Shown piece by piece: positions 22,614-33,344 of a DNA stretch of 64,000 nucleotides. Each line of letters begins with the position of its first letter. Position 1 is the first letter of the stretch. The translations under genes were made by a program, and so were the position numbers. The notes beneath the pieces were generated by a model. The model had not been told where the DNA came from. It saw only the letters and a list, made by a program, of their open reading frames with translations, and ran no database searches. Origin of the DNA: Ananas comosus (taxonomy: Eukaryota > Streptophyta > Magnoliopsida > Poales > Bromeliaceae); NCBI RefSeq assembly GCF_001540865.1, contig NC_033622.1:5511077-5575076 (forward strand), written 5' to 3'.

Positions 22614-24486
22614 GGGAATCCTAGTAGCCTAATTATCAAGACGCAACAAGTAATATTTCGAAGAACTAATTTGCAATTTGGGGATAGTACAGGGGCCATC
22701 TAAACATTTTGGTCAATTATATATCAATTCCTTTTTTAGCTTGGTTATACTATGTGATCGTGCTTTAGACTCGACTTGTATTGCTGGAACGATGAAGACC
22801 TAGAATTTGAAAATGAGATTTAAATAGTTTCTATAATTAGGTTTCATTAGCAGATATTTTAATTCTGAAAAAAAAATATATGTTTATGTGGCATTGACTT
22901 CGCTTTTGTTTCAAACAATTAATTAAAAAAATAGGACATGTGCCGCACTTGAAATTAGCTAGATATAGTGAATAATTGGAGAATAAAATTGCTAAATTAA
23001 TTGAACCGATTCTGTTTAAATTTTTTTCCTTTAACCAAAACCAAACTGAACCATTAGGTCATAGGTGGAAATCAAATTTGTGATCTGGTTTAAGATAATT
23101 TTTTAGAGTATTTGGTAGCAACTAGCTAGTTAATGATTTCAGTATAAACCAATTTCGATCCTTAATTATACAATATGCAAACATTGCCCAGAAAGTCTCA
23201 ATAGTAACTTGGTCCAACCTAACCTCTGCCACGTGGGCTACCTAATTGTGAAAATTTTCAAATGATCATTTTAAACCACAAGTAGATTCGACCCTTGATG
23301 TGCAGCAAGCTAGCGTGGAACTTAGTATTTCCCAGTTTGAGCCGAGTCCAAGCCAGTCATTAATTTAGCCATTTCGAGACCAGATGTAATTAGAAGACCT
23401 ATGTTAGTTAATTCGTGAATTTTTTATGAATTATTTATAAATTATTGAAAATTCGAATAAAATAGTCTGTATGTAATTTTTTTCCCAGGAAAAAAGAATA
23501 AAAAGTGATTTTTTTGGGCTAGCCGAATTATTCGCAAATTATTCCCGAATTATTCACAAATTATTGAAAATTCAAATATTTTTTATGTTTAAATATGAAT
23601 TTTCTGTTCGCTTGTCCTAAAAAATATCTTGTATAATTATGGGCTATTTTAATATATTTCTTTTTTGATTGTTTATATATCATGTAGTTTGCTATTTCTT
23701 TTTTACTTTATTTGTTTTATATTGTAGCTCTCTATTTTTATATTCTTAAAAATTATAATTATTTATGCTAGTAGTATAAATCTAGAAAAAAAAAAAATTT
23801 AATTTAATAACAGAATTTTTGATCCAATATTTTTAATCGATGAAGGTATAATTTTCATATAAATTTCGTATCCGAATAATTAACGAATTTTTTAACAAAT
23901 TTTTTAAGCCGTATTTTTTAACGAATTTAAAAATTAGACACGAATTTTATTCGTATTATACTTTTACCAAATTTTTGCGGAATCTGAATTAATTAACTAT
24001 GAAAAAAAAAAAAAAACAATCAACTTTCGAACGAAACAAAAGCTACTCGCGCATTGCCTGCTTATTAGGCAAATGTTTCTGCGTGACAACCTAAATAAAA
24101 ATGCATATACGTACATTCTACAATTGTATTTTTTTAACATTTGCTAGGTTGGGAATTTTTAGAAGCACCAAGGTCTTTGTGCTGCCATCTTAGAATTCAT
24201 AGTTGGGCATTAGCTATCATGCGGACAAAATACCAAAGATGAAAATAGAAACCATACGAATCGAAGATCAAATTCCTCGATGCATGTAATTAGATCAAGC
24301 TGTCGATCTTTGATCTAGCTAGACATTAATTAGCTTGTCTGTGCTGTTAAATGAACAAATATCTTGTATCAATCATTATAATAATCACATTGAGATTACC
24401 TGATCTTTGGATAGATAACATCAAGAACATTAGTATATATTTTTCATTCCTAGAACTTCAAATATTGGATATCTCATTCATTTTTT
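22614..24486. other. AT-rich intergenic stretch
   Basis: No gene is supported. Around 23410-23970 the motif GAATTATTC / AATTATTGAAAATTC recurs in an AT-rich setting. Nothing else is identified. Confidence 0.5.
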
Positions 24487-24557
24487 TAAACATGCATGTA
24501 GGGAATCTAATCTCTGATCTCTTGATCAGCAATCCGGAATACCAACCAACTGAGTTA
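24487..24557 (-). repeat. tRNA-like sequence (possible SINE head)
   Basis: On the minus strand TAACTCAGTTGGTTGG looks like a tRNA A box. About 30 bases later GAGATTAGATTCCC is a degraded B box (consensus GGTTCGANTCC). The acceptor stem does not pair, so it is not a working tRNA. It may be a SINE head or a tRNA relic. Confidence 0.4.
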
Positions 24558-25057
24558 AAAATACAATGATCTTAATGCTTCTAAAAGCACCCTATACCAA
24601 GCCTTCATCTCTACACTCCATCTCGTAAAAGCATGATCCTCAATTATACCGAAACTTAGTTTCTTATGTAAATAATTAAATCATCCAAGCACTAGTTCTG
24701 TACATACAATTCAAAAATGCTCAGTTTCTTTCTTGATTTAAATATTCGTACTGAAATAATTAACTTCCATAAAACATACTATCGATCGTAGCTAAGTGCA
24801 CATTCAAAATTAGTTTATATGACCTACACTCATATTGAGGTGTACACGTTAATAATTCATCCTTGAAAGGACATATCCCTTGTTCACTTATTTAGAGACA
24901 TAGTGTGCAATATGTATAATATTACTCATTCTTTCTGTAAGGGGCCGGGGCCAAAAAATATCTATTCTCAAAAGTTCAGAGCAACTCCCCCTCGAATAAC
25001 TAAATTAGGAGTTCCAAACTTCCAATTAGTGAGCTTTCTAGCTATATTTTGTTATTG
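24558..25057. other. intergenic stretch, nothing identified
   Basis: AT-rich non-coding DNA without recognisable repeats or open frames. Confidence 0.5.
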
Positions 25058-25570
25058 CACTACAACATAATTAGGCTATAGGGACACATGTTTGGGACAC
25101 TTTTGAGTAAGTGTCCCATTTATGCTAAAACTTAAAAACACATCTACTAATGCCTAAATATAAAGCCCAATCCAACCAAAAATAAAAGATTACTTTACTC
25201 AACCCACCACACCCAATCCATTTGGCCCGATTACAAACAGAAAAGAAAAAAAAAGAAAAATCAATTGCCATCTTTTCTTCTCTCATCACTCAATCCACTG
25301 AAATTCTAGACGAAGAGCCTTTCCTGTCGTCCTCCTTCGCCACCGCAGCCAACGAGATAGAGTTTCGGCGGTTGCTAAATGCTTAAATAAGTGTTGGTAA
25401 ATTAGCAGCACTCTTTTAGGTTATAGCGACACTCTTTAACTGTCACTATATACCTAGCGACCCCACATATAGCAACACTTTTTAAAAGTGTCGGTAATTT
25501 TAGCTAGCAGCACTTTTTTGATATGTACCTACATTTAAAAGTGTTGCTATAGATCGTTTTTGTTGTAGTG
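25058..25570 (-). mobile_element. non-autonomous CACTA element, 513 bp, TSD TTG
   Basis: The element begins CACTACAACATAATTAGGCT and ends TTTTTGTTGTAGTG, giving CACTACAACA(A/T)AA TIRs. It is flanked by the 3-bp direct repeat TTG (25055-25057, 25571-25573), the hallmark of CACTA transposons. Inside, short subterminal motifs such as AGCAACACTTTT / AAGTGTTGCTAT recur in both directions, as expected for transposase-binding repeats. It has no coding capacity. It is the reverse orientation of the 513-bp element at 50526-51038 and of the truncated copy at 15747. Confidence 0.92.
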
Positions 25571-26009
25571 TTGATTGAAACTAACAACAACTAAGCCCCT
25601 AGGGATGCAACGAGACTACTGTAAACAAGTAAACCTTTCCTTGAAGGACACAATCCAACTCTTTCGTTGTATAGATAGAGACGTTATCCATTAATTAGAT
25701 ACAAGTGCACAACTAATCTTTCATGGGGCATAAATTCCTTTTAAGTGATCGGAAGAGTCACATTAGTTCGTCTTCTAATACTTTCACTGGGGTGGGGGGA
25801 CCATTCAATAACTTGCATGGCGAACACAGTTGCGGGTCAACTTGTGCAAAAACGCAGAGAGGATAATATTAGGTAGAGGACATTTTTCTGTCGCACTAAC
25901 AAACAAGTAAGAAAAAAAAAATTAGTAATGCTTACTTTGGAGGAATTCTTCTATATAACAGTCACATCACGCCAACAACATATAACATCAATTTTTTTAT
26001 TTAAAAAAA
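25571..26009. other. intergenic stretch, nothing identified
   Basis: Non-coding sequence between two transposons, with no repeat ends or open frames of interest. Confidence 0.5.
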
Positions 26010-26486
26010 AGAGTTAAATGCATTCATGTTCCTACAAATATTGTGAATTACAAATATATCCCAACAAAATTCAATTTTTATATATTGTCTCTACAAAAGT
26101 TTTAATATTTTCAAATATCTTGCTCTGATTTATTACTGTTATAAAACTGTTTATATTCTAAATGAAATATCAATTTTGTTACTGTTGTAGATTAACCATT
26201 ATAAAATTGTTTATATTTTAAGTGAAATGTCAATTCTGCCATCAGAAATATGTCCTTCCAAAAGTCACAATACTATAATATAAGAGAAGAAAAAATATCA
26301 AAATCTCATAAATTAGACAGAGTTAGCAGTTAACCAATGGTTAATTAAAGTTTTTTAACAGATTCTAACGGCATGGACATATTTGAAAATATTAGAATTT
26401 TTTAAGGGACAACATATGAAAGTTGAACTTTGTAGAGATATATTTGAAATTCACTATGTTTGCATGAATCTGTATAAAATTAACCC
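26010..26486. mobile_element. Mutator-like MITE, TSD near TTAAAA(A/G)AA
   Basis: The left end (GAGTTAAATGCATTCATGTT, CCTACAAATATTGTGAATT, ACAAATATATCCC) is mirrored at the right end, which read in reverse gives AGGGTTAATTTTATACAGAT, AACATAGTGAATTTC and AAATATATCTCTACAAAG. The TIRs exceed 80 bp. Flanks TTAAAAAAA and TTAAAAGAA match at 8 of 9 positions, compatible with a 9-bp Mutator TSD but in a low-complexity context. Non-coding. Confidence 0.7.
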
Positions 26487-26958
26487 TTAAAAGAAAAACA
26501 CAATACAATTTTTTTTTCTTTTATAAATTATAGAGATAATTTCATGTAGCTCCCTATAAAGATATCGAATAGCATATATATCGCTACAAAGTTCAATTTT
26601 TCAGATTTATCACTCTAAGTCTAGTGGTTTCAAATATACTCCTACTATTAGTATCTATTAGAAAAATATAGTTAACAATAGGTAAAATACATAATCTTGG
26701 TAAGTGATTGAGGTAAATTGACCATTTTACCCCTTCCATATTATGTCTTCTTCTTTCAATCAAAATCCTAATTATAATAGGAACTCTTCCTCTTCCTATC
26801 TGTGTCTTTCCTTCATGCTAGTTTTGAACCCGTAACTAGGATTGCTCTATCCCCATTTATCCACAACGCATGTTTTTTTTTTTTTTTTGAGAGAGATAGA
26901 TAGCATGCTACCCGCTTCGTTTATTTTATGTAGAAATAAATTTAGCTGAAAATGTAAA

Positions 26959-27327
26959 TGTGAGACCCTAGATAGTCCTATATATATGATATATATATTA
27001 AGGCTAATACTCTTAACCGGGCTTAAACATTTTGGGTGGTGGTTGTGCCCGGAGATTAAAAGAGTTCAGCGTGTGTTAGCACAAGAGTAGTCCTAGAATA
27101 GGTGATCTCTTGGGAAGTTGGAGTGTGAGATAAGTCTTGGCTGAGCCAGGATAATACAGCGGGGAGAGCAAGGCTTTCATATTGTTAACTATTGTGGGTG
27201 GAGCGCAGCTCACCACAAGATCGGTTTAGGCTAGCGAGACGAGTCTCACATCGTCTAATACTTATAAGTTTAAGCCTTACGAGGACGTCACAGCTTAAAG
27301 GGGAGGAGAATGTGAGACCCCAGATAG
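26959..27327 (+). mobile_element. Cassandra-like TRIM with 5S rRNA-derived LTR
   Basis: The 369-bp insertion starts TGTGAGACCCTAGATAG and ends with TGTGAGACCCCAGATAG (27311-27327). The second copy follows a purine tract, AAAGGGGAGGAGAA, which looks like a polypurine tract plus the first bases of a 3' LTR. The left part is therefore a 5' LTR and the 3' LTR is truncated. Within it, 27057-27120 closely resembles plant 5S rRNA. Cassandra elements are short, non-coding LTR retroelements whose LTR carries a 5S-derived pol III promoter. No clear tRNA-Met primer-binding site was found, so the interior is probably rearranged. Confidence 0.85.
27057..27120 (+). promoter_or_regulatory. 5S rRNA-like internal pol III promoter
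   Basis: GAGTTCAGCGTGTG (27062-27075) matches 5S box A (remembered as AAGTTAAGCGTGCT). AGAGTAGTCCTAG (27084-27096) matches the intermediate element. GAATAGGTGATCTCTTGGG plus AAGT (27096-27118) matches box C at 19 of 23 positions against the consensus I remember. All four differences are C-to-T or G-to-A, as expected from decay of methylated cytosine. Confidence 0.85.
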
Positions 27328-27986
27328 TCAACTAGAATTCAAACTTGGGGCCTCGGGTATCATTAATCACCAAACCATTTGCCACTTGTGCTAGGGATGG
27401 TCACAACGCGTGTTACTTCGCCCATATCGAGTGCTGAGGATTCGGCCCCTGACACTCTCCCCTCCAACGAGGAGAACAAGGTGAGATACTCAATTTGATG
27501 TATTTTAAGTTGATATTTTGTTAATTTATTTTATTTTTTATGTATTTTATTGAAAATTTTTAATTTTCTCTCTATTTTTTTTATTTTGCTCAAAAAAGGT
27601 TTAGGAGAGAGAAATAAATCACGCCAAAATGTTAGATAAGTAAATGAGAAAAGGAGTGAGAGAAGAGATAGAGAAAAGATTGCAACAATGATGAATTGGA
27701 ATAGTTTTTTTAGAGGAAGATGATCATTGGAAATGTTTTGGAAGCATATTTCTACACGATTTTTACAGTTCGTGCTTTGGGAGGAATATTTTTATAATGG
27801 CAAAATTGACATTTTATTTATCTTCTATTAAAAATAAACAGTGAACTAACGATAACAAATAAGAGGGACGAATATGAACATCCCTGAATTTTTGAAGGGA
27901 TAAATCTGAAAACTTTGAACATTGTAGGGATATATCTGCTTTTGATATATTTATAGGGAGTTGTATGAAACTATCCCTAAATTATA

Positions 27987-29242
27987 ATTGAATGGGTGAA
28001 TCTTAAAAAATAAGTGTGATTGGATTGGCCACGCCATGTAATGTACCTATATGACTGATACATTTTAGAATTTTTTATGTTGGAGACCTTATATGTAGTC
28101 GCACATCAATTTAGTCGTCATCTCCACGCTCATCATTTGCAAAATTTCAACATAGAACCATGATGTCAATTTTTAGGTTGTTGATTCTTCAAAGAAAGTC
28201 TACTGTGTAATATTTACACCACATCATTAATAACCAGCCAATCACATTTCTTTATTTAAGAGAAAAGTATAATAAATTTTTTTTTTTACTAACCATGACG
28301 AGTGAATCTAAGGAAAAAGGTTGTTGGTTGGGGAGTGCTATATCAACAATATAATTTGTGTATTCAAGACTTTTTTGATTCTTCATAGCTCTAATGACAG
28401 AAATTTTCTATATATGGCATAATTTGATTGGTTGTCTGATTCGAAGTTGCCAAAGCCAATTACAACTTGCCATATTGCTTTGCTGTGGCACATCATCCAA
28501 CCATGAATGTAGAGAAACCTTTGGCGCGGTGTTCATATCCTCCTAACAACTAGTTAAGGCAGCGCGATGCGGCGGAAATGTATTATTATAGCAAATTATT
28601 ATTATTAAAATTAAGGTTGAAACCAATATGCAATTAATTTATTAAAAAAACTTATATATAGGCTCCACAACCCTGCAAAATAAAAGGATAAATTGATACA
28701 CTTTAAATCATAGAGTACTAAAGTGAGAAAGTGTGAAACCACATATTTAACAGTTGGGATATAATCGTTATGAAATCAAGAAGTGAGAACTTGATTGCAA
28801 AAAAAAAAAAAAAATTAGGGACAAATAAAAATAGTGCAAATGTTGGGATAAATGGTGCAATTGACCCTCAATTAAAAAGGAAAAAGGAATGCGGGACCAA
28901 CAAAATCCCCGAATAATTAAGGATAGCTCTTCTTTCGATTTTCAAGTCATATATTTATAAATTTTAAATATAAATTGAAATATCAAAATCAAAATAAAAA
29001 ATTTAAGTTTGAAATCAAAATTAGATTCAATTTAAAATTCAAATTTAAAATTTAAATTTCAACTTAAATTCAAACTTTAAATTTAAATACAAAATTTTGA
29101 TTTCTATATATGGCTCACAACCCATCAAAATTTAAAAAGACGATTTAAAATTTCAATTTCAATTTCACTTTAATTTAAATTTAAATTTTTATTTTTATTT
29201 TTTGTATGTATCGGCCCACAGCACTCCAAAATATGAAAGGGT
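27987..29242. other. intergenic stretch, mostly AT-rich
   Basis: No gene is supported. A TACTAGTTAAGGCAGCGCGA-like motif lies near 28548-28577. At 28940-29200 the sequence becomes a run of AAATTTAAATT-type repeats. Confidence 0.5.
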
Positions 29243-29505
29243 AGAAAAGGAAAAAAAAAAAAAAAAAGCAAAAGAGAGAGAGAGAGAGTGGTCCCACAGG
29301 AAAAAAGTAAAAAAAAAAAAAAAACCCGCTCGGGCTCGCGTCCGCGCTGGCTTACGCCCGCGTGCCCGTGCCCACGCCCGCTCGCCCGCCCGCGCCCACG
29401 CCCACGCCCACGCCCACGCCCGCTCGCTCCCACACCCACGCCCGCGCGCCCGCCAGCACCAGCTCGCGCCCGTGCCCCTCGCGCCTGCCGCCACGTGGCG
29501 GAACA
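29243..29505. repeat. poly-purine tract and (CCCACG)n GC-rich block
   Basis: A run of A and GA repeats (29250-29325) is followed abruptly by about 170 bp of C/G-rich sequence with CCCACGCCCACGCCCACGCC around 29395-29420 and many CCCGCG/CGCCCG units. It lies inside strongly AT-rich DNA. Open frames in five frames on both strands overlap here and have only Pro/Arg/Ala-rich low-complexity products, so none is taken as a gene. Confidence 0.9.
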
Positions 29506-30723
29506 GGAAACCTCCGATTCCCAATTCATAAGTTTATAAATAAATAGTTTTTCCCTTTGTGTTTATGTAAATCTCAAAAGTCAAAAGCAATATTTTAGCT
29601 TTATGCACATGACACCAACCCTAGCTAGAACCCTAAATTATTAATACTACATGAGATAATAAAGAAAGATATGAAGCTCAATAATTACTTCCATATTGTA
29701 TGCTTTATTATCAATTCTCTAATGCTACCTCACAGTATTATTTATTCATTGTAAATCTATCTTATGCTTAGCTACGTTGTTAAATATTAGTTCCTATGTA
29801 GTGCATTATATATAGCACAGGCTGTTGATGATGTCGAAGCTATAGAAGGGCTATTAGAATTAATACATCAAGTCCTCAACTTTCTTTATGTATGTCATCA
29901 ATCACCAGAAAATGTGAATGTGTCCTAATAATTAGTTTGATTTGGCATGGTAGTTTGATTTGGTATGGTAGTGGCTTACCAGGTTATGGTAACATGTATT
30001 GAAACAATATATTAAGTCTATGAAAAAACGGATAGAAAAGCTTGAGTTGATATACGGAATTCCAAATAGAATAAAAGAAAATTTCATACACATTACAAAA
30101 TTAAAACAATTAATACTGTACATAAAACAGGGCATGAAATTTTGAGTTGACGGACAGAATTCTAGATGGAAGCCAAAAAATTGCACTAATTAAGATTGCA
30201 AAAAAGAAAAAGAAATTTAAATAACTAACTAACTAGAAATAAATCAGGTAAGAAAAATAAAATGATTTTAAAATAGACCTTATCTAATTAATAATTATCT
30301 AAATTCAAATATGGATTCAAAATTAATTTTAAATTTCGAGTTCAATTCATAAAATTTAAATTTAAATTGAAACTTTAATTTAAATTTTGAAATCAATTCA
30401 AAATTTTAAAGTTTTGGTATACATTAAAAAAATTGTACACTTTGGAACAGATATAAAAAATAATATTATAAAACACATATATAAAAAATAATTACAGTAT
30501 AATTAAATTGGAAACATACTTAGAAATAAATTCATGCCACCAATAACCATTTAGATTTACAATATAGATTCAAATTTTATTTTAATTTAAAATTTATATT
30601 TNGGGGGGGGGGGCGGAGGCTTTTTTTTCTTAAGTTACGTGTAGGTCCCACAACCTCAAAACCCTCCTAATTAAGTGGTAATTTGGTTGGATGTAATCAT
30701 GCAATGTGATTAGATATGCATGT
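29506..30723. other. AT-rich intergenic stretch
   Basis: No gene is supported. 30290-30600 is again AAATTTAAATT-like. An N at 30602 is followed by eleven G, probably a sequencing or assembly weak point. Confidence 0.5.
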
Positions 30724-33082
30724 TGTCACATTCTGAACTTCAGCGGAAGCTTACCAACCACTTGCACAGACCCGCCGTGTACACAACCACCTCTAGTGTA
30801 TACCAGGCATCTATAATCAATATAGCAAAAACATAATTTCTTAACCAGGTAATCAGAGCAAAACTAAAAGTTCATATCTTTATACCAAAACAATACCAAA
30901 TTACAGTTTAGAAGTAAAGTATAAAGTACATTCTAAATAGTCCCAAAATACATCTGTGAACTAAATTAGAGTAACCTTGCATGGGTTCATCTATTTAACA
31001 TCGAGGAGGCTCTAGCTAGCCACTGACCCCTTACCAGGAACCCTAGCCTTTCCCGCTACGGAAGGCTCTACACAAAAGCAATCAACAAATGGATGTGAGA
31101 AATATTAAACGATAGTTTCCAGTGGGTAAGCCGCCGAAAGTGACGAAGTACACCACTAGGTCAACTGAGGCATGAGTAAACTACAGCAAGTAGAAAATAT
31201 AAATGCAACAAGTAGATGAAATGAATCAACTATGAACATGTCTTAACAAAATATGTTTTCTAACATGTCTTATGTACTTGTCATTACATATACAAGTTTG
31301 GTATTTCATACTCGTTACAAGTTGTTCATCTTTAACTACATGTCATGATTCATGCAGAATTTCATTATAGTTTAACTAGCTAATGACATCACATAGCTAT
31401 TTTCTACACTACAGGAGTGTAAACATGTAAATACTGTCCTTACAACTAATGACTAATAGGAATGTCCATCTTCTAGTATGTTCATTACTAGGTATATCTG
31501 AACTAATGACATAAAGTACCTTTACTACTATGTCCATCTAAGGTTAAACTCATTTACATTAATCCAATTAACAAGAGACTTACACATGATAAAGTCCTGG
31601 CTCGTGCCGTTCCTAATAGCCCCGTGAAAGTCAACACTACCCACGGCAATCCACTTCAGCGCTTAGTCCCACACGGGCGATCTGCTGTCGCATAGGCCAA
31701 TTCCGGAGTGCCGGCTTGTGGGGAGCGACCCTCACAAGCATGTGCGAATGAGCACAAATGGCAAGCAAGCATAGTCCAAGTCTCAAATATCCAATCCTCA
31801 TGTCTCTAACATGGAATCATAACTTCGACACAAAATTGACAATTAATAACAAAGTCATATCTTACTTTCAACTACTTGGTGACATATTTCTACCAATAGA
31901 TAATATGACTTAAACAAATATATGATTTACATCATATTGATGATTCTAGCGGGCAATACCCGCATACTCACATATAGTCCTCTCATTACTTCCTATACAT
32001 AGAAAAAGTGGTTTACTAAGGTCATAATCAATGACTCACTCTGATGTTCATACAAACTCATGGCATATGTTCTATATTTCTAAACCTCCACTACAGGGAG
32101 TAAACAAGTATTATGCACATACTTCTACTTGACTATACAAGTATATTATTTCACGACTCATAGGTCAGAATCTACATCATTATGTCCAACTCTAGTTACT
32201 TAACTAGGTCATATACAAGAACGAGTTCATGCTAGTTCTAACATGTGAAAGCCATAACCAATTCTTGTCTACACAAGTATGCGAAATATCATACAAAGTA
32301 TTCTACACATGATTTCTACACAATTCATTCCACAATATAAATATATACATATAACTCCACTATATATGATATGGTAGAAGCTCTGTCATCATTTCTACAA
32401 CATGGGATTGTATGATTTAACTCAAATGTTAAGAACCATATTCATAACTTTACATCCATTCACCGTTGAATGATGCTATGTTTAACTTGTCTACACAAGT
32501 TTGCTATTATTATATAATGCATGCTAAACAAGCAAGTGACCTATGTATACTAAGCAAGTTCCATGATCCTTCCTCTACTTCATAGAGGTTAACTTTACTC
32601 TACTTACTATGCATGTATTATGCAAGCATTACCCCATTCAAAATATATTCAACATGAATATGCAAGAATTTCAATGTCATAATATCAAAGAAGACATAGG
32701 GGGAATTCACCCATTTTGGTAAGGTCAAACCCACCAAATCACTGTTGACTCTTGTCGATCCTGCGAGCGAAGATGCTCACTAGCCTCCAAGCACCCTAAC
32801 AACCATACTAAATTAGCTAGGAGCTATAGCCAAACTATTACATAAAAACCTCAAGAGTTCACATAACCTAAGTAACATCATACCTCGTATAGAATCCAAC
32901 CTTCCTCTTCACTTCAACTCGGGTTGGAACACACCAAAACCAACCTACAAAGATCACAAAACTCAGCCAAAGGGGTTCCAATAACCTACTGTGAGCTATC
33001 CCAAAACAAACTCCACCAATACCTCTACTAATACATCAAACTAGAGAGAAGTTGAGTTGCTCACCTTGCAAAACTCCAACTC

Positions 33083-33101
33083 AGTTATTTGCTGAGTTTG
33101 G
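33083..33101. repeat. LINE A target-site duplication, left copy
   Basis: AGTTATTTGCTGAGTTTGG here and AGTTATTTGCTAAGTTTGG at 39776-39794 match at 18 of 19 positions. The right copy follows the poly-A tail directly. Confidence 0.92.
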
Positions 33102-33344
33102 TATGTTAGAAAGAGTATTGCTGCAAACCAAATTGTTACTTTTATAGAGTATAGACTACCAATATACTATTTTAAGGAGTGTTTAGAACACTTTCCTATA
33201 TACTACTAGATTCCCACAAATTATTTTCTACGATCTATCAAAATATGCTGTTAATTTCATGTGATATTGAGGCATAAAGATCAGTTGCTGTGTTAAAATG
33301 ACATAAAGATCATTTCAACTAGCATCAAAACCTAGCATCAACAT

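Larger units (their letters stand above)
26873..27401 (-). mobile_element. tRNA-derived SINE, copy 2, TSD CACAACGC(A/G)TGTT
   Basis: On the minus strand the SINE begins near 27401. It has a box A-like AGTGGCAAATGG (27375-27386) and a box B-like AAGTTTGAATTC (27335-27346). It resumes after an insertion with TTTACATTTTCAGCTAAATT and ends in ACGAAGCGGGTAGCATGCTA, a TATCTCTCTC stretch and poly-A. Flanks CACAACGCATGTT (26862-26874) and CACAACGCGTGTT (27402-27414) match at 12 of 13 positions, a SINE/LINE-type TSD. It is split by the Cassandra-like element at 26959-27327. Copy 1 shows the uninterrupted sequence (AAATGTGAATCAACTAGG) at that spot. Confidence 0.85.
26533..27977. mobile_element. Mutator-like MITE, perfect 9-bp TSD, holds a SINE
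   Basis: The left end GAGATAATTTCATGTAGCTC followed by CCTATAAAGATAT is mirrored by the right end, which in reverse reads GGGATAGTTTCATACAACTC then CCTATAAATATAT. TIR similarity continues for about 100 bp. The 9-bp direct repeat TAAATTATA flanks it exactly (26524-26532 and 27978-27986), as Mutator-type transposition leaves. Removing the SINE and its inserted TRIM leaves roughly 0.9 kb. No transposase is encoded. Confidence 0.88.

Noticed and set aside
24487..24557. Functional tRNA gene
   Set aside because: The A box is good but the B box is degraded and the acceptor stem does not pair, so it is kept only as a tRNA-like relic.
27057..27120. Genuine 5S rRNA gene
   Set aside because: The 5' third of 5S rRNA is not recognisable, the core is diverged, and it lies between LTR-like TGTGAGACCC ends, so it is the Cassandra-type promoter.
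29170..29547. Five overlapping open frames, Pro/Arg/Ala-rich
   Set aside because: They are translations of the CCCACG/CCCG low-complexity block and the adjacent poly-purine tract.
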